A stretch of 25,716 bases of DNA. It comes from JADKIH01 sp031367345 (lineage in GTDB: Bacteria; Bacteroidota; Bacteroidia; AKYH767-A; 2013-40CM-41-45). Position numbers and translations under genes: made by a program. The stretch is taken from NCBI GenBank assembly GCA_031367345.1, contig JANLPR010000183.1, forward strand, positions 1 through 25,716. The letters are read 5' to 3'. This document shows positions 7,544 through 17,800 of the stretch, piece by piece (position 1 is the first letter of the stretch; each line of letters opens with the position of its first letter). The notes under the pieces were generated by a model that was given only the letters and a program-made list of their open reading frames with translations, did no database searches and was not told the DNA's origin.

Positions 7544-10144
7544 TTATTGTTTTACAATTCGAGAGGTATTGATCTCGCCGTTGTAAGAAACTTTTACCGT
7601 ATAAACACCTGAATTTAAGTTGTTCATGTCGATTGATTTAGAATAGCCAAATCCGGATTTCTCATTTGAAAAATAAACACTGTTTCCAAGTATGTCTGTG
7701 ATATTAATTGACACTTCTGAATTTTGGATTTTACTGATGCTTACGTGTAATTCATTGTGAGTTGGGTTTGGATAAACTGAAACAGGACTAACGATTAAAC
7801 TAGAGCTTGAATGTGGAGCTACTGCGCAGGTAATAAAATCAACTACAACTGCATCGAATGCCTCACAACCTGCTTGGTTGGTTACAAGTACTGAATAAGT
7901 ACCGGGAGCCGTTACCGTAAGTGTTTGGTTGGTGCTATTGTCAGACCACAAGTAAGTGTTACCTGCGCCTGCATCAAGTATAATTGCTGTTCCGTTACAA
8001 CCTACTGTATCCATTCCTAAATCGACTAACGGAGACGGATTCATGAAGTTGATATCAACTTGTGCATAAGCATGACATCCTACATAGTCTGTAACCATTA
8101 CAGTTTGAGTGCCTGTTTGTAATGAAGTGGCAGTAGTAGTTGTTTCTCCACTTGGCCATAAAATAGTGTATGGAGCTGTTCCGCCAGTTATATCTACCAA
8201 TGCAGAACCATCTTGACTTCCTTGACATGTTGCATCATTCAAAAGCATAGCACTTGCAGAAAGACCTGAACTATTGTTAACTAATGTATTCAACGTTTGA
8301 GAACATCCACTTGAAATGTCAGTTGCAATACAACTATATGTACCGGTAATCAAACCTGTAGCTACAGCACTTGATGAAACATTTGGTGTCCATACATAGC
8401 TGAAGTTTCCACTGCCACCTGTTGGTGTTACAGTAGCACTTCCATCATTTGCTAGGCATGTTGCATCTGTAGAAGCAATACTAAATGAAACCGGAGTATG
8501 TGTTACAATAGCTACTGTAGCAGTAGAATGACAGTTGTGATCGTCTGTAACTGTTACCATATAGTTTCCGGAAATTAAATTTGAAATTGATGCTGTGTTC
8601 TGGGACGGAACTGTATTCCATAAATAAGAATATGGCGATGTTCCTCCTGTTGCAGTTGCCATTGCACTTCCATACTGTGTACCACATCCGCCATTAACAC
8701 CTGTAGCTGAAGACACAAGTAATGCTGGTTGAGCTATTGTTACTGTTTGTGAACCTACACAACCTGCACCGTCAGTTATATTTACAGTATAAGTTCCTGC
8801 TGTAAGGTGAGATATATTTGCTGTTGTTAATTCATTTGGTAATTGAGATGAAGTCCATAAGTAAGTTAATGGTGGATTTCCTGAGGCTGTTGCTGCTGCC
8901 GAACCATTGTGATTTCCATAACAAGCTACTGAAGGAGTTGAGGTAACGTTGATTCCCATATTTGATACAATTACAGTAAAACTGTATGTCTGAACTCCAT
9001 TAGAAGGACAAGCATTATCACGAACGGTAACAGTAAATGTGTAAGGTTGCGGACGCGCATCTGCTGCTGTTGGAGCCCAACAAAAATGGCCTGTAGGATT
9101 TGGTGATCCTGTAGATGTAAAAGTTGCTCCCGGAATTCCATGATTCCAAGTTAATGTTAGTGTTTGATTCGGATCGGCATCGTTCGTTACAATATCAAAA
9201 CAAAGTTGACCGCCTGTACATGCTGAAGTTGCAAAATTTCCTCCACCATTAATTCCAGATGCTGAAGGTAATGTGTTAGTACAATTCACTGTATAAACTT
9301 GTATGTCGCGCATTACTGATCCAATTAAAATACCATTACGGTATTCTTGAATTAGTACTGCTATAACTCCTACTTCAGATTGCGTTGGGTGAGTGAAGAT
9401 ATCGCCTGTTGATGAATTGATAGAAACTGCAGGTGAAGAAGAGATAGGATTTGCAATTGAATAACCTGTTGCATAGGTAACGTTTGCATTTGGTCCTGTC
9501 CGTGGAGGAATAAAATAATAAACGATTGAATCTCCATCGACATCAATTACTCCATGATTGTAAAAATTGTTCTGTCCAATACATTCGAAAGCAATTGGGT
9601 AATTGCTGAATGTAGGTGAGTTATTGTTAACTGTAGAATTATTTAAGTAAGCTTCAATGTATTGATTTGCACTTGACCCTGCATCCAATGTTGTGATTGC
9701 ATTATTTCTACAGCAATTTGTAACATTAAAATTCCAGTCAGTACATCCGGAAGGTAATGTAATTGTATCGGTATAAGACCACGCTTGTATTCCCGGAGCT
9801 GTTCCTCCATTACAAGTAGTAGAAACACCGGGACAATTCAATGAAATTTCATTTCCGGTTCCGGGTATTTGAGTCATTGTAGAAGTTAACCCTGTTATTC
9901 CACAAGAGGCAGATCCATAATTTAATGTTTCTGTGGTGTTAACGGAAATACCAGAACAATCGCGGTAAAGTGTATAAGTGAAAACATACCTATTACTATC
10001 AAGGTATTGGTAAGTTAAATCTGCACCTGCCATGTGCGATGCTTTTGAAGTATTAACTCCAAATAAGCAAAAAAAGATGAAAAGAATGCTAAGATTCTTC
10101 CATACATTTTGGGTAATTGTTTTAGGGTAAATAGTTTTCTTCAT
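7544..10144 (-). CDS. Large secreted SprB-repeat protein with T9SS type A sorting domain
   Basis: An 866-residue surface or secreted protein. A signal peptide covers about residues 1-35 (hydrophobic core ILFIFFCLFGV, cleavage likely after SKA). The N-terminal region (36-290) starts SHMAGADLTYQYL...YTLYRDCSG, a motif common at the N-terminus of large gliding-associated Bacteroidota proteins. A cadherin/Ig-like domain follows (about 300-395, 'NDADPNQTLTLTWN...GHFCWAPT'). Four SprB-type repeats occupy about 397-697, each with 'C..N.GSA...ATGG..PYSYLW....I..L..G.Y.V.VTD...C'. A related Ig-like repeat (700-768) precedes the T9SS sorting domain (790-866, VYPNPTHNELHVSI ... GVYTVKV). SprB itself is the mobile gliding adhesin; this is shorter and is better called a SprB-repeat protein. 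Own terminator at 7481; no convincing promoter found. Confidence 0.9.
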   Translation of the reverse strand: MKKTIYPKTITQNVWKNLSILFIFFCLFGVNTSKASHMAGADLTYQYLDSNRYVFTYTLYRDCSGISVNTTETLNYGSASCGITGLTSTMTQIPGTGNEISLNCPGVSTTCNGGTAPGIQAWSYTDTITLPSGCTDWNFNVTNCCRNNAITTLDAGSSANQYIEAYLNNSTVNNNSPTFSNYPIAFECIGQNNFYNHGVIDVDGDSIVYYFIPPRTGPNANVTYATGYSIANPISSSPAVSINSSTGDIFTHPTQSEVGVIAVLIQEYRNGILIGSVMRDIQVYTVNCTNTLPSASGINGGGNFATSACTGGQLCFDIVTNDADPNQTLTLTWNHGIPGATFTSTGSPNPTGHFCWAPTAADARPQPYTFTVTVRDNACPSNGVQTYSFTVIVSNMGINVTSTPSVACYGNHNGSAAATASGNPPLTYLWTSSQLPNELTTANISHLTAGTYTVNITDGAGCVGSQTVTIAQPALLVSSATGVNGGCGTQYGSAMATATGGTSPYSYLWNTVPSQNTASISNLISGNYMVTVTDDHNCHSTATVAIVTHTPVSFSIASTDATCLANDGSATVTPTGGSGNFSYVWTPNVSSSAVATGLITGTYSCIATDISSGCSQTLNTLVNNSSGLSASAMLLNDATCQGSQDGSALVDITGGTAPYTILWPSGETTTTATSLQTGTQTVMVTDYVGCHAYAQVDINFMNPSPLVDLGMDTVGCNGTAIILDAGAGNTYLWSDNSTNQTLTVTAPGTYSVLVTNQAGCEAFDAVVVDFITCAVAPHSSSSLIVSPVSVYPNPTHNELHVSISKIQNSEVSINITDILGNSVYFSNEKSGFGYSKSIDMNNLNSGVYTVKVSYNGEINTSRIVKQ

Positions 10145-10381
10145 TTTCTATTTTTTTGTTTCTCTTAGTGTTTCTAGTCTTAGTTTGTAAATTTATCCTA
10201 TAAAATACGAATCGTTCTAATTGTTTTGTAAAGGATCTTAATTAATGGGTAAGCTATGTCAATTGCATTGCGAATAGGACGAGCACAATGTAGTAAAGAA
10301 TTGGCTACTTTTTTCTTTAAGCAATATTAACCTAAAAACCAATGCCAGTCAATGATTCAGCCGCAATTTAACAAGTTAATA

Positions 10382-10666
10382 TTAACAATTTTCGAGCGAC
10401 CAAGCCTCCGCAGGAGATTTGAATAATGGCTTTGTCTTTTCCCATGTACTTTTAAATAGTGCTGAGTTTCGGTACCGCTCCAATAATTCGTGGCTTTCCC
10501 AAAACGATGTGGTAAAATAGACTCCTGTTTCATTGATTTCTTTGGCTAAACTAACTCCGGTACAACCTTCAAAACCAGCAATATCAACTTTTACCAAGCT
10601 GAAAAGCGCTTCAAACTCCATGAAATGCGCAGGCTTAAATGTCATTTTAACATATCTGATTATCAT
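10382..10666 (-). CDS. Small ABM-domain (antibiotic biosynthesis monooxygenase-like) protein
   Basis: A 94-residue single-domain protein with the ferredoxin-like ABM fold pattern: strand MIIRYVKMTFKP, helix FMEFEALFSLVKVDIAGFEG, strand GVSLAKEINETGVYFTTSFW and the 'WESHELLERYRNSALFKSTW' helix typical of the family. ABM proteins include quinone-forming monooxygenases, haem-degrading enzymes and many of unknown role; the substrate cannot be read here. The ATG overlaps the stop of the upstream SAM hydroxide adenosyltransferase gene (ATGA), so the two are translated together. A 12-bp palindrome GTTAATATTAAC (10375-10386) straddles the stop codon. Confidence 0.8.
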   Translation of the reverse strand: MIIRYVKMTFKPAHFMEFEALFSLVKVDIAGFEGCTGVSLAKEINETGVYFTTSFWESHELLERYRNSALFKSTWEKTKPLFKSPAEAWSLENC

Positions 10667-11445
10667 AGGAAATCTATTCTTACTGTATCCATTACTTTCA
10701 AACCTAAGAGCCCGGCGGCTTGACTCTTATTCAATGCAATTTCCAAATGGTCGTGATTGTTAAAGATGGCAACTATTTCTCCGTAGGGCGCCTCCTCGTA
10801 CGACTTACTTATCTTCGAAATCATATATTCTGAACGTCGCATATCAATATTGAACGAACGACCTTTGTGTTCTTTTTCGAAAATTTCTTTGGTAATATTT
10901 ATTATTGCATTGCCAAAAGAATCGATGTAAATAATTGTACCTCTTATAGTATTGGCATCTATTGTCGGTAACGTAAAATAACTAATTCTTATTTCTGTTT
11001 CTGCCCATCCCATTTCTTTTGGGTGAACGCCATTAGAAAGTTTAACTAGCGTGTCAATGAGCAAATCTTCGTTTTGTTTTCTGTTTGTTGTGCCGGAAGT
11101 ATTCAATCCAAATGCAGAAACAATTTCTAAGCTATCTAAGATCAGGCTGAAAATACCACTATCATAACCTACAAAAAAATGTCCGTCGGCTTCCACTACC
11201 AAATAGGGATTTATGCTCTTTGAATCCTCAGGCCCTGTCATTCCTATAAAGTGAATCGTACCTTTTGGAAATCTTTTATATGTTGACTTAATTACATAAG
11301 CAGCAGTAAGTATATCGAAGTGCCTGATACTATGCGAAATGTCTACTACTTGAATGTTTTCTTTAACGCAAAACAACGACCCTTTGAAAGATCCTACTGC
11401 AGGATCGCAAAGGCCCCAATCGGTAGTCATTGTTAGTAGTGGCAT
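10663..11445 (-). CDS. S-adenosyl-L-methionine hydroxide adenosyltransferase (DUF62 family)
   Basis: A 260-residue cytoplasmic enzyme of the family that splits SAM into adenosine and L-methionine using water, related to fluorinase and chlorinase. Family marks are 'LTMTTDWGLCDPAVGSFKG' at residues 4-22, 'VVDISHSIRHFDILTAAYV' at about 34-52, 'FPKGTIHFIG' at about 59-68, and the C-terminal domain motif 'IIYIDSFGNAIINITKE' at about 186-202. The usual 'H..VVDPGVG' segment is replaced by 'IHFIGMTGPED', which I recall as a feature of Bacteroidota members. Divergent from phoH (154 nt between starts), coupled to the ABM gene downstream. Confidence 0.88.
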   Translation of the reverse strand: MPLLTMTTDWGLCDPAVGSFKGSLFCVKENIQVVDISHSIRHFDILTAAYVIKSTYKRFPKGTIHFIGMTGPEDSKSINPYLVVEADGHFFVGYDSGIFSLILDSLEIVSAFGLNTSGTTNRKQNEDLLIDTLVKLSNGVHPKEMGWAETEIRISYFTLPTIDANTIRGTIIYIDSFGNAIINITKEIFEKEHKGRSFNIDMRRSEYMISKISKSYEEAPYGEIVAIFNNHDHLEIALNKSQAAGLLGLKVMDTVRIDFL

Positions 11446-11493
11446 AGAGAATTATCGAAAAGTGATGTTGATAACTTGTGTAGTGGTTGACCC

Positions 11494-11524
11494 CAAAAGT
11501 AACTAGTTTTAATTAGTATTGAAA
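11494..11524 (-). promoter_or_regulatory. Probable promoter of the SAM hydroxide adenosyltransferase operon
   Basis: On the minus strand TACTTTTG (11501-11494) matches TAnnTTTG exactly. It is preceded, 19 nt upstream, by TTTC (11524-11521), three of four bases of the -33 TTTG. Start of transcription would be near 11487, a leader of about 42 nt. Confidence 0.5.
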
Positions 11525-11599
11525 CGTATTATGAATGACTTATTAAGAATTCAACGGTAATAACTTGTTGATTTAATTGATCACTTAAACCAAATTATT

Positions 11600-12541
11600 T
11601 TGAGCGAAGTAGTAATCCCCATCGATACCTTTAACCCGGTTGAGTTTTTTGGTGTCAACGATAGCAATCTAGAAGTAATCAGAAAAAATTTCCCTGAACT
11701 CAAACTTATTGCACGAGGAAATGAAATTAAAGTAATTGGCGATGAGAAAAACATTCACTCATTCAGTGAAAAGATCAACCGGCTTATCCAACATTATCAA
11801 AAATTTGGTAGTCTGACTCCTGACAATGTAGAACATTTTTTAGCCGATACTTCCAGTAAAGGTGACGCTCAAGCACAAGCTGCCAATGGCGATGTGCTAG
11901 TGTTTGGCCAAAATGGAATAATGGTAAGGGCACGAACGGTCAATCAAAAAAAGATGGTTGAAAGCTCGGAAAAGAATGATATCCTTTTTGCAATAGGACC
12001 TGCCGGTACTGGTAAAACATATACTGCCGTAGCTCTCGCTGTTCGCGCGCTCAAAAATAGAGAAATTAAACGAATCATACTTACTCGGCCGGCTGTAGAA
12101 GCAGGTGAAAACCTAGGTTTCCTTCCGGGTGATCTTAAAGAAAAGATTGATCCGTATCTCCGTCCTTTGTACGATGCTCTTTACGATATGATTCAAGGTG
12201 AGAAAGTAAAAAGCTATATCGAAAGTGGTGTGATTGAAGTGGCGCCTCTTGCTTTTATGCGAGGTAGAACTTTAGACAATGCTTTTGTTATTCTCGATGA
12301 AGCTCAGAATGCAACCGAAAGTCAGTTGAAAATGTTCTTAACTCGTATGGGACCTTCGGCTAAATTTATTGTAACCGGTGATGTTACTCAAATTGATCTT
12401 CCTCGAAACCAACCTTCAGGTCTGGTACAAGCCATAAAAATTCTAAGTAATGTAAAAGGAATCGATTTTATTTATCTCGACGCACAGGATGTTGTTCGTC
12501 ACCGATTAGTAAAAGATATTATTGAAGCGTATAACAAATAA
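11600..12541 (+). CDS. PhoH family P-loop ATPase
   Basis: A 313-residue PhoH-like protein. An N-terminal region (about 1-95, 'NPVEFFGVNDSNLEVIRKNFPELKLIARGNEIKVIGDE') is the KH-like part seen in PhoH/PhoL proteins. The ATPase domain has Walker A GPAGTGKT at about 133-140, the PhoH signature 'TRPAVEAGENLGFLPGDLKEKIDPYLRPLYDAL', Walker B 'FVILDEAQNAT' at about 228-238, and 'FIVTGDVTQIDLP' further on. The family is linked to RNA metabolism and phosphate stress; its exact role is unsettled. The start is a TTG at 11600: no ATG precedes this conserved N-terminus in frame. purC follows after 5 nt, so they are co-transcribed. Confidence 0.93.
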   Translation: MSEVVIPIDTFNPVEFFGVNDSNLEVIRKNFPELKLIARGNEIKVIGDEKNIHSFSEKINRLIQHYQKFGSLTPDNVEHFLADTSSKGDAQAQAANGDVLVFGQNGIMVRARTVNQKKMVESSEKNDILFAIGPAGTGKTYTAVALAVRALKNREIKRIILTRPAVEAGENLGFLPGDLKEKIDPYLRPLYDALYDMIQGEKVKSYIESGVIEVAPLAFMRGRTLDNAFVILDEAQNATESQLKMFLTRMGPSAKFIVTGDVTQIDLPRNQPSGLVQAIKILSNVKGIDFIYLDAQDVVRHRLVKDIIEAYNK

Positions 12542-12546
12542 TTAGA

Positions 12547-13500
12547 ATGAATTCGAGTAATGCTTTATCAGGCACTAATTTTAAATTCCCCGGTCAACAG
12601 TCATTCTACAAAGGCAAAGTTCGTGATGTATATTCTTTCGACGAACTATTAGTAATGGTTGTGACCGATAGGATTTCTGCTTTCGATGTCGTGCTTCCTA
12701 GAGCTATTCCATTTAAGGGACAAGTCTTAAATCAGATTGCAAGCAAAATGTTGAACGCTACCAGTGACATTATTCCGAATTGGGTTATTCAATCACCCGA
12801 CCCTAATGTGACTATTGGCAAAAAATGTACTCCGTTTAAAGTTGAAATGGTGATTAGGGCTTACCTGTCCGGTCATGCATGGAGAGAATATAAGAATGGT
12901 AAGCGTTCTGTTTGTGGGGTGCAATTACCCGAGGGACTAAAAGAAAATGATCGTTTTCCTGAACCAATTATTACACCTACAACGAAAGCTTCTCAAGGTC
13001 ACGATGAAGATATTTCTCGACAACAAATTATTGAAAATGGAATTGTTAACGAACAGGATTATTTGCAGCTTGAAAAATATACACGACAACTTTTTCATCG
13101 TGGAACCGAAATTGCCGCCAAACATGAATTAATTCTTGTCGACACGAAGTATGAATTCGGTAAATTAAATGATTCCATTTACTTGATCGATGAAATTCAT
13201 ACTCCCGATTCATCTCGTTATTTTTATTTGGAAGGATATGATGATCGTCAAAGAACTGGAATGGAACAAAAGCAGCTCTCGAAAGAATTTGTTCGGAAAT
13301 GGCTGATCGAAAATAATTTTCAAGGAAAAGAAAACCAAACTGTTCCTGTGATGAGCGATATGTGGGTAAATGAAATTTCTGAACGGTATATTGAACTCTT
13401 TGAAAAATTAACGGGCGAAAAATTTATTAAAGCAGATACTTCTTCTATCGAATTACGGATAGAAAAAAATATTTCAGATGCTTTGGCAAAAATCAAATAA
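12547..13500 (+). CDS. purC: Phosphoribosylaminoimidazole-succinocarboxamide synthase (SAICAR synthetase)
   Basis: A 317-residue enzyme of de novo purine synthesis that joins aspartate to CAIR with ATP to give SAICAR. Family motifs are clear: 'YKGKVRDVYSF' (about 22-32), 'VVTDRISAFDVVLPRAIPFKG' (38-58), 'VEMVIRAYLSGHAWREYKNG' (about 99-118), 'PEPIITPTTKASQGHDEDIS' (about 138-157), 'LVDTKYEFG' (about 197-205) and 'IDEIHTPDSSRYF' (about 214-226). The length fits the longer bacterial/yeast-like form rather than the ~240-residue form. It is in close series with phoH (5 nt) and the rRNA methyltransferase (28 nt). Confidence 0.96.
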   Translation: MNSSNALSGTNFKFPGQQSFYKGKVRDVYSFDELLVMVVTDRISAFDVVLPRAIPFKGQVLNQIASKMLNATSDIIPNWVIQSPDPNVTIGKKCTPFKVEMVIRAYLSGHAWREYKNGKRSVCGVQLPEGLKENDRFPEPIITPTTKASQGHDEDISRQQIIENGIVNEQDYLQLEKYTRQLFHRGTEIAAKHELILVDTKYEFGKLNDSIYLIDEIHTPDSSRYFYLEGYDDRQRTGMEQKQLSKEFVRKWLIENNFQGKENQTVPVMSDMWVNEISERYIELFEKLTGEKFIKADTSSIELRIEKNISDALAKIK

Positions 13501-13528
13501 TGGATTTCTAATCTGAAATTGTCTAATC

Positions 13529-14719
13529 ATGCATGAAAATATATTATTCGATAGAGTGAAAACATTGATTGGTCAATATGACCAATCAAAACCTTTTGCT
13601 ATTTACTTAAAAGATTTTTTTAAGAAGAATCCACAAATGGGTGCGCGTGATCGTCGTGAAACACGCGATTATTGTTTTCATTTTTTACGTCTGGGTAGAA
13701 ATTTATTTGGATTGGAATTTATCAATCGATTGGCTGTAGCTTCTTTTCTTTGTTCTGCCAAAAAAAGTCAATCGCTCGAAATTTTGCTTCATCAGCATTC
13801 TTCCTTTTCAATTGAACAAATCGAATTGCCAATTGAGGAAAAAATTAAAATAGTGGAGAATGTACACACAGATTTTAATTTAGCACTAATTTTTTTCGAT
13901 AAAGAATTGCTTGAAAAAAGTATTGATCAAATAGCATTTTTTCGTTCCTTTTTAATTCAGCCTCTTGTTTGGGTTAGGGTAAAGACGGGTTGCAAAAATG
14001 ATTTTGTGAATGAATTAACTGAAAAAAATATTGCTTACCGAGAAGAAGACGATCTTATTTTCTCATTTGCCGCCGGACAAAGTTTGGAAGGACTTGCAAG
14101 TTTTACAAATGGACTTTTTGAAATTCAAGATCTTAATTCCGGAAAAATTGGCAATTTTCTTCATCCGCAAAAGGATGATAAGTGGTGGGATGTGTGTGCT
14201 GCAAGCGGAGGCAAAAGTTTATTGTTAGTCGATAAACAACCTGATATTTTTATTCTTGCTACAGATGTTAGAGAAAATATTTTGAAAAACTATTCTCTTC
14301 GAATGAAAAAAATCGGGTTTCAGGGTTATGTAAAACAAACAATCGACCTCACCGAACGGAGTATAAATCCGAGCGATCGTTTTGATGGTATTATAGCTGA
14401 TGTGCCTTGCTCGGGAAGCGGAACATGGGCGCGAAGTCCGGAAAATTTAATGGTTGATCATGAAAAAAATGTATTGAAATTTTATCAGCCACTTCAGCGA
14501 AAAATTGTAACTAATGCTGTTGAACATTTAAAAAGTGATGGAATTTTTATTTATAGTACTTGCTCTGTTTTTACTGCTGAAAATACTGATAATGTAAATT
14601 ATTTCTTACAACATCTTTCGCTGGAATTAGTTGAAACGCAATTACTCAAAGGATACGAAATTAAAGCGGATTCTTTATTTGTTGCTATATTTAGAAAGGT
14701 TACAAAAAATAAAGAATAA
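13529..14719 (+). CDS. RsmB/NOP-family rRNA (cytosine-C5) methyltransferase
   Basis: A 396-residue SAM-dependent RNA methyltransferase. The N-terminal ~150 residues form the helical/RNA-binding part ('GARDRRETRDYCFHFLRLGRNLF' at about 37-59, as in NusB-like RsmB regions but shorter). The catalytic domain carries motif I DVCAASGGKS (about 220-229), 'ATDVRENIL' (about 245), motif IV DVPCSGSGTW (about 290-299) and motif VI 'YSTCSVF' (about 340-346). The cysteines in PCS and TCS are the two family catalytic residues: the TCS cysteine attacks the cytosine and the PCS cysteine aids release. RsmB methylates C967 of 16S rRNA in E. coli; the exact target here is not certain. Last gene of the phoH-purC unit. 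Confidence 0.9.
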   Translation: MHENILFDRVKTLIGQYDQSKPFAIYLKDFFKKNPQMGARDRRETRDYCFHFLRLGRNLFGLEFINRLAVASFLCSAKKSQSLEILLHQHSSFSIEQIELPIEEKIKIVENVHTDFNLALIFFDKELLEKSIDQIAFFRSFLIQPLVWVRVKTGCKNDFVNELTEKNIAYREEDDLIFSFAAGQSLEGLASFTNGLFEIQDLNSGKIGNFLHPQKDDKWWDVCAASGGKSLLLVDKQPDIFILATDVRENILKNYSLRMKKIGFQGYVKQTIDLTERSINPSDRFDGIIADVPCSGSGTWARSPENLMVDHEKNVLKFYQPLQRKIVTNAVEHLKSDGIFIYSTCSVFTAENTDNVNYFLQHLSLELVETQLLKGYEIKADSLFVAIFRKVTKNKE

Positions 14720-14728
14720 CTTCGCACT

Positions 14729-14766
14729 TCGATACTTGTAAGAGCAAATTGTGATCAAAGTATCGA
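14729..14766. repeat. Hairpin-forming inverted repeat before the SPOR-protein gene
   Basis: TCGATACTT (14729-14737) and AAGTATCGA (14758-14766) are perfect 9-bp arms around a 20-nt loop. There is no T run after it, so it is at best a weak terminator for the phoH-purC-methyltransferase unit or an RNA structure in the leader of the next gene. Confidence 0.6.
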
Positions 14767-14818
14767 GTAACAAAACTACCTTGTAGAAGTATAATAATTA
14801 ATTAAAATCCTTGAGTAA

Positions 14819-17800
14819 GTGAATATTAACTTTTCCGGAAAAATACTCCGGCTTATTTCTTCATTATTTTTATTGGTGCTGCCTTTTTGTGCTTTCAGTC
14901 AAACTACTTCTTCGGTAGATGAATTGAAAAAACAAGCGGAAAAGGCTTTCATCGCAGAAGACTATGAAAATTCATTGTCGCCGTATTCGCAATTGCTCAG
15001 TTTAGATCCCCGAAATTCAACATATAACTATCGCTATGGCGTGTCATTGATTATGGCAGGTAAACCTAAATCAAATGCTGTTAGTTATCTCGAATCGGCT
15101 GCCAAAGATGGGTCTAATCCGGAAGAAGTTTGGATTTATTTGGCTAAATCATACATGGTTATTGGCAAATTTCAAGATGCACTCGATGTAATTACTAAAT
15201 TCGAATCGATTGCTAATGCTGCCAAACAAAAAAAGTTCGAATCGTCTACTTTGAAGGCGAATTGTTATAGTGCAATTCTGGTACTTAAAAGTAGAAAAAG
15301 CATCACAATTCTTGATTCGAAAGAGGTAGTAAGAAATGAGTTTTATAATTATTACAATTGGAATGTAACCAATGGTAAAATGGTTCCCGCTGCTGAGCAA
15401 TTTTTGACTTCAATGGATAAAGATAAGCAGACGAATCCTGTCATGTTTATCACTAACGATAAACAATCTATTTATTTAGCCAGTTATGGTAAAAAAGGAG
15501 AACGAGGAAAAGATATTTATGTGATCCGTAAACAACCAAATGGACAATGGTCGGAAGCTCAAAATCTTGGTGAAGCTATTAATTCAACCGCTAACGAAGA
15601 TTTCCCCTACTTAGATCGTGATGGTCGAACGCTTTATTTTTCGTCTAAGAGTGATAAAAGTATTGGTGGTTACGATATATTCAAATCGAAATATGATTTC
15701 AATACCGGTCAGTGGAGTACGCCTGAAAATTTAGGCTGGCCAATAAATACCATTGGTGATGATTTTTTATATGTTCCTATCACTAATGGTACGGAAGCAT
15801 TTTATAGTACAGCAATCGAATCAAGAAATAAGGAAATTAGCCTTAGGAAAATTCAATTGCTCAATAATGGTGAACAATTAGTAACAATTACCGGATATTA
15901 TAAACCACTAGATCAAAAAGTTCGACGTGATGCGCGTGTTACTGTTTTAAGGTCTGGTGGCGATGGAGTCATTACCTCTGTTTATACTGATCCTCAAACA
16001 GGAAAATATGAAATAACGCTTAGCCCCGGGCTCGATTACGTTCTTTTAATCGAAGGTGGCGGTTATCTTCCGCATGCCGAAAGTTTTTCTATTCCTACCG
16101 GCATCGATATGGCAAACCTACGTCAAGTTGTAAAGATCGATAAAGACATTTCAAAAGAAAATCTAACACTTGAAAACTACTTCTATCCAACCGCATTAAT
16201 TAATAGCGATCAACCTTCTTCCATTCAATCTAGCTCAATTGGTGCGATCACCGATTCTTCTGCCTTAATGAAAGTTCAGATTAACAACGAAACGGTTTAT
16301 GTGCTTAAACCCGGTAGCTCACCAACTTCAAATTCTAAGCCTACTGAATTGTCTGAGACTAATAATGTGGCAGATTCTAAACTCCTTAAAATTGAAAAGA
16401 AAGACGGTTACGATCCAACACTTTCTAAAGGCCCATCTGATGATGAGCTGCGACAACAAAAGGAAGAACTTAAACGAACTGCTGATATTGAAAAGGAAAG
16501 TAAAAAATCTGATCATTACGATATTTCGATTGACAATTCTGAATTAGCAAACATTGCAATTCTTGATGCAAAAAATTCAAGAGAAGAAGCTGATAGCTTG
16601 AAGAAAGTAGTGCAAGATCTTTATGCCGCTTCTCGCGAGCGTGATAGTTTAGCCTCAATTATGTCGACTAAAGCTGCAACAGCAAATGAAATAAATAAAA
16701 ATAATTATCTCAATGAAGCGTATAATTTAAAAACAGATGCTGACAATATGCGTCGTCAAGCTGCAGATATGGAAGTTTCTGCTGCTGCTAAGGATCTCGA
16801 AGCAAAAAATTCGGAGCAAGATGCAAAAGAACTGCTTGCAGCCATTAAAACTAAGTCGCCGAAGTCAAGTCTTAAACCAACTGCGCAAAGCAAAACACAA
16901 ACTGCAATACGGAATGATAATAGTGATTTAGCTCAAGTCCCATCTCATCAGGAAAATGAAATCAAAGAATTAACTCCTGAAGAAACTCCTGTAGTGCAAG
17001 TTGATTCAAGTGAAATTTCAGTTGTTAAGCCTGCCAAAGAATTAAAACAGGAGAACTCTTCAACTTCGATCACACAAAAAAATACTACAAGTTCAGAAGT
17101 CACTAATGGATCTAAGCTGGCTATAATTGATTCTTCTAATTCTCCTAACATAGCTCTTAACTCGACTCCAAGCAAAAATGGAATTGAGAAAGTCGTAAGT
17201 GCTGACGAAAAAAAATCAACAGGTAAAGGTGTGGAAGCAGTGAATTCTAATACTGCAACAATTTCAGAAACACAAAAGGAAAAAGCTAAAGCGGGGAGTT
17301 CAGACGATCAGACGAAATTAATTTCAGATCAAAATAAGTTGAGCATTACAGAAAAAACAAAGTCATCCGAAGCAATAAAATCAAATACAAAAGTCGATGA
17401 TGTAGTAATAGGTACTCCGTCGCTCATCGATACTTCCAACGTGAATAAAACTCAATCTTTTGCCAAAAATATTGAAGTTAGGAAAAAGGACAATGAAACA
17501 ATTGAAATTGCTAGCCCTATTGCCGATTCTACAAGCAACAACAACTCTCAAGTAGTAACCGATGAAAATGTAATTTATAAAAATGATGATAGTGCTAGTG
17601 CTAAAGTCGTTATTGAGGCTTCAGACACATCGAAATCTGAGCTGGCGATTTCTACCACTAATAAAATTAGTAATGCAAAGTCGGGGGTTAATCAATCAAC
17701 AGATACTGTTCAGTCAATTCTTGAAAATAATAATGAGGGTGAAAAAATAAATAAGCAATTAAGTGATAATACGAAAACTGATGTAGCTGAAAATGTAAAT

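Noticed and set aside
10533..10763. Plus-strand frame across the ABM/SAM-enzyme junction
   Set aside because: Antisense to two well-supported coupled genes.
11446..11599. Promoter for phoH on the plus strand
   Set aside because: TAGTTTTA at 11504-11511 resembles a -7 element but no -33 element lies at a suitable distance.
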